From the NCBI RefSeq assembly GCF_016464425.1, contig NZ_JADDKQ010000025.1:1-64000 (forward strand): a stretch of 64,000 nucleotides of DNA. The letters run 5' to 3'. Below, in pieces: positions 61,482 to 64,000 of the stretch. Source of the DNA: Actinotalea solisilvae (GTDB lineage: Bacteria; Actinomycetota; Actinomycetes; Actinomycetales; Cellulomonadaceae). The notes beneath the pieces are model-generated. The model was not told the origin of the DNA and searched no databases. It worked only from the letters and a program-made list of their open reading frames with translations. The translations under genes and the position numbers were made by a program. Each line of letters starts with the position of its first letter. Within the stretch, counting starts at the first letter, position 1.

Positions 61482-62339
61482 TCAGAAGGGGTGGAGCAGG
61501 CGGTGGACGAACTGCCGCGTGCGCTCGTGCTGCGGGTCGCGCAGCACGCGCTCGGCGTCGCCGTGCTCGACGATCCGGCCGCCGTCGACGAAGGCGACCT
61601 CGTGGGCGACCTCGCGGGCGAACTGGAGCTCGTGCGTGACGATGACCATCGTCCAGCCCTCGAGCGCGAGCTCGCGGATGAGGCCGAGGACGTCGCCGAC
61701 GAGCTCGGGGTCGAGCGCCGACGTCGGCTCGTCGAAGAGCAGGAGCTGGGGCCGCAGCGCGAGGGCGCGCACGATGCCGACGCGCTGCTGCTGGCCGCCC
61801 GAGAGCTGGAACGGGTAGGCGTCCGCCTTCTCGGCGAGGCCGACGCGCTCGAGCAGCGCGAGCGCCTCGGCGCGCACCTCGGCGGCCGGGCGCCGTTGGA
61901 CGACGCGCGGGCCCTCGGTGACGTTCTCGAGCACCGTCTTGTGCGGGAAGAGGTTGTAGTGCTGGAACACCATCGCGGACCGGTCGCGCAGCGCGGCGAG
62001 CGCGCGCCGCGAGGGGCGCGCCGCGAAGTCGAGCGCGACGTCGTCGCCCGTGCTGCCGATCGCGATCGTGCCGCCGTCGGGCACCTCGAGACCGTTGAGG
62101 CAGCGCAGGACGGTGGTCTTGCCCGAGCCCGAGGGGCCGATGAGGGCGAGCACCCGCCCGCGGTCGACCGTGAGGTCGACGGACCGCAGCACCTCGGTCG
62201 CGCCGAAGCTCTTGCGCAGGCCGCGGACGGTGAGCAGCACGTCCTCGCCGTCCAGCGGCGGCGGGCCCGCGGCGGGCGGCGGCGCGATCGGCCCGACGGG
62301 CACGTCGTCGGCCGGCGCCGGGAGGTCAGTGGGCGACAT
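61482..62339 (-). CDS. Polar amino acid ABC transporter ATP-binding protein (GlnQ/YecC type)
   Basis: A 285-residue ATPase with a proline-rich N-terminal extension of about 30 residues. Walker A is GPSGSGKTTVLRCLNGLE, Q-loop VFQHYNLFPHKTVLENV, signature LSGGQQQRVGIVRALA, Walker B LLLFDEPTSALDP, H-loop VTHEL. The NGLE and FPHKT wording is typical of polar amino acid importers; cystine/glutamine subtypes are likely. It overlaps the permease by 14 bp. It works with the next two genes. Confidence 0.94.
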   Translation of the reverse strand: MSPTDLPAPADDVPVGPIAPPPAAGPPPLDGEDVLLTVRGLRKSFGATEVLRSVDLTVDRGRVLALIGPSGSGKTTVLRCLNGLEVPDGGTIAIGSTGDDVALDFAARPSRRALAALRDRSAMVFQHYNLFPHKTVLENVTEGPRVVQRRPAAEVRAEALALLERVGLAEKADAYPFQLSGGQQQRVGIVRALALRPQLLLFDEPTSALDPELVGDVLGLIRELALEGWTMVIVTHELQFAREVAHEVAFVDGGRIVEHGDAERVLRDPQHERTRQFVHRLLHPF

Positions 62340-62997
62340 AGCGGTCCAGCCTCGTCTCGAGCGCGTTCTGCACGGCGGACAGGCCGAGGCAGATCACCCA
62401 GTACACGAGCGCCGCCTCGAGGTACAGGAGCATGAACTCCTGGCTGAAGGCGGCGACCTCCTGGGCCTGGCGGAACAGCTCGGTCACGAGGATGAGCGAC
62501 GCGAGGGACGTGTCCTTGACCAGGCTGATGAACGTGTTGGAGAGCGGCGGCACGCTCACGCGCGCGGCCTGCGGCAGGACGATCCGCCGCAGCGCGAGCC
62601 GGTGCGACATGCCGATCATGTACGCCGCCTCCCACTGCCCCTTGGGGACCGAGAGGATCGCCGCGCGGATCACCTCGGCCGCGTACCCGCCCACGTTGAT
62701 CGAGAACGCGACGACGGCGCTCGGCCAGGGGTCGATGACCACACCGATCGAGGGCAGCCCGTAGAAGATCACGAAGAGCTGGACGAGCAGGGGAGTCCCC
62801 CGGACCACCGAGATGTACGCGCGCGCGACGCCCGACAGCCACCACCGCTTCGACAGGCGCATGAGGGCCAGGACGAGCGCGAGGACCAGCCCGAGGGCGA
62901 ACGACACCAGGGCCAGCGGGATCGTCCCGCGGACCGCCCCGAGGGCGATCGGCCCGAGCGAGCTCCAGAAGAGCTCGGCCGCCGTCTGCTGGTCCAT
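62326..62997 (-). CDS. Polar amino acid ABC transporter permease
   Basis: A 223-residue permease with about five membrane helices (LVSFALGLVLALVLALM first). The conserved RGTPLLVQLFVIFYGLP and the EAA-type loop GQWEAAYMIGMSHRLALRRI are present. The wording resembles YecS/TcyL-type cystine permeases. It homodimerises in the family. Lies 35 bases after the binding-protein gene and overlaps the ATPase gene. Confidence 0.94.
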   Translation of the reverse strand: MDQQTAAELFWSSLGPIALGAVRGTIPLALVSFALGLVLALVLALMRLSKRWWLSGVARAYISVVRGTPLLVQLFVIFYGLPSIGVVIDPWPSAVVAFSINVGGYAAEVIRAAILSVPKGQWEAAYMIGMSHRLALRRIVLPQAARVSVPPLSNTFISLVKDTSLASLILVTELFRQAQEVAAFSQEFMLLYLEAALVYWVICLGLSAVQNALETRLDRYVAH

Positions 62998-63032
62998 GCG
63001 CGCGTCCTGACCCCCGTCGCCTCAGCCGGCGG

Positions 63033-63902
63033 TCAGCCGGCCGCGGGGACGGTGACGTCGGCGCCGAAGTACTTCTCGGAGATCTCGGCGAGCGTGCCGT
63101 CCGCGGCGAGGGTCGCGAGGGCCTCGTCGATCGCCGCGGCGAGCGCGTCGCTGCCCTGGCGCAGCGCGAACGCGCTCTGCGACTCGTCCTCGGTCTCGGC
63201 GGCGATCTTCAGCGCGTCGGAGCCGGTCTGCTTCTGGTGGTCCAGGAACGTCAGCTTGTCGTTGATCGTCGCGTCGACGCGGGCCTGCTCGACGAGCGCG
63301 ACGGACTGCGCCCAGCCCTCGACGGCCTCGATGGTCGCGCCCGACTCCTCGGCGAGGGCGTACCAGTTGCTCGTGAGCGACTGCGCCGTGCGCTTGCCGG
63401 CGAGGTCCTCGAACGAGGAGATCGTGTCGTCGTCGGCGGGGACGACCACGACGCCGGTCGAGTAGGTGTACGGCTGGGAGAACGTGTAGTCCTGCTCACG
63501 CTCGGGGGTGATCGAGACCTGGTTGGCGATGGCGTCGAAGCGGCCCGCCTCGAGGCCCGCGAAGATCGCGTCCCACTGGGTCTCCTCGAACTCGACCTCG
63601 ACGCCGAGCTCCTCCCCGACCGCCTGGGCGATCTCGACGTCGAAGCCCGTGAGGTCGCCCGAGCCGTCCTCGTGGAAGCTGAAGGGCCGGTAGGTGCCCT
63701 CGGTGCCGACGGTGAGGACGCCGGCCTCCTGGACGTCCGTGAGCGAGGTGTCCTCGCCGGTCGCGGCGGCCGGCGCGGAGGCCGACCCGGACGCCGACGG
63801 CGTCGAGGTGTCGCTACCGGTGCCGCCCGAGCAGGCGGCGAGCGCGAGGCCGGCGACGGCGACGAGCGCGGCGGTGCGGGCGGTGGTGGTGCGGGGGCTC
63901 AT
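63033..63902 (-). CDS. Polar amino acid (possibly cystine) ABC transporter substrate-binding lipoprotein
   Basis: A 289-residue SBP3-class binding protein. Signal TTARTAALVAVAGLALAAC has lipobox LAAC, then a serine/threonine/alanine linker. The ligand-binding wording is VGTEGTYRPFSFHEDG, DLTGFDVEIAQAVGEELG, WDAIFAGLEAGRFDAIANQV and TPEREQDYTFSQPYTYSTG. The TYRPFSF and NQV features resemble FliY/TcyA cystine-binding proteins. GAGGAGAACC precedes the ATG. First gene of a minus-strand run; the 98 bases upstream hold no gene. Confidence 0.92.
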   Translation of the reverse strand: MSPRTTTARTAALVAVAGLALAACSGGTGSDTSTPSASGSASAPAAATGEDTSLTDVQEAGVLTVGTEGTYRPFSFHEDGSGDLTGFDVEIAQAVGEELGVEVEFEETQWDAIFAGLEAGRFDAIANQVSITPEREQDYTFSQPYTYSTGVVVVPADDDTISSFEDLAGKRTAQSLTSNWYALAEESGATIEAVEGWAQSVALVEQARVDATINDKLTFLDHQKQTGSDALKIAAETEDESQSAFALRQGSDALAAAIDEALATLAADGTLAEISEKYFGADVTVPAAG

Positions 63903-64000
63903 GGTTCTCCTCGGGCTGGCCTCGTGGGCCGGGTGACGGGTCGTGCGGGGCGGGGTGGGGCACCGCCTGCACCCAGGCTGGGTTCCGGAGGGCGAACGCG

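Overview
The window is very GC-rich DNA (third codon positions almost all G or C) with GTG and TTG starts, start/stop overlaps and families typical of Actinobacteria: a LigB-type ATP-dependent ligase, a RamB/ScfR-type regulator, GTP-dependent PEP carboxykinase, and a sugar ABC importer with no ATPase of its own. The organism is most likely a free-living member of the Micrococcales, near Cellulomonas, Cellulosimicrobium or Isoptericola. That placement is inferred from gene content. It looks like ordinary chromosome: I see no phage, insertion sequence, CRISPR array, rRNA or convincing tRNA.

Layout. 0.2-5.1 kb is an assimilatory nitrite reduction and siroheme operon (nirB, nirD, fused siroheme synthase, chelatase) with every junction overlapping by 4 bp. 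5.3-18.5 kb is a mixed region: a DUF6803-like membrane protein, a frameshifted class A beta-lactamase, a methyltransferase, an alpha/beta hydrolase divergent from a MarR regulator over a twin palindromic operator, a flavin oxidoreductase, a TetR regulator divergent from a reductase/sugar-dehydrogenase pair, a DUF808 protein, a fused degenerate phosphatase-LCP protein, a second flavoprotein, YqgE and a small protein. 18.6-25.3 kb holds a PIG-V-like mannosyltransferase, a LigD-like polymerase/phosphoesterase convergent with LigB, and an S9 peptidase. 25.3-29.3 kb has a RamB-like regulator divergent from pckG and a small Tudor-like protein. 29.6-37.7 kb has a 1560-residue secreted multicopper oxidase, a HExxHxxGxxH metalloprotease and a terpene-cyclase-fold protein.

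37.7-44.3 kb is a carbohydrate locus: a LacI regulator divergent from a binding protein, two permeases and a GH127 beta-L-arabinofuranosidase. It probably imports arabinose-containing oligosaccharides and hydrolyses them in the cytoplasm. 44.3-52.6 kb has a methyltransferase, a membrane-anchored beta-propeller, a DUF1992 protein, two small proteins, an AlkA-like glycosylase and a cyclase/NB-ARC/TPR protein. 52.7-63.9 kb is a minus-strand run: a polar amino acid (possibly cystine) importer, a membrane thioredoxin and a DUF4395 protein, then a tightly overlapped export-type ABC operon of two ATPases and two large FtsX-type permeases.

The least expected items are the phosphatase-LCP fusion that has lost its catalytic residues, the repeat-rich multicopper oxidase beside an uncharacterised metalloprotease, the AbrB-tailed ABC ATPase with its permease pair, the possible cystine importer-thioredoxin-DUF4395 string, and recurring intergenic hairpins built on one GCCGAGGTCG motif.
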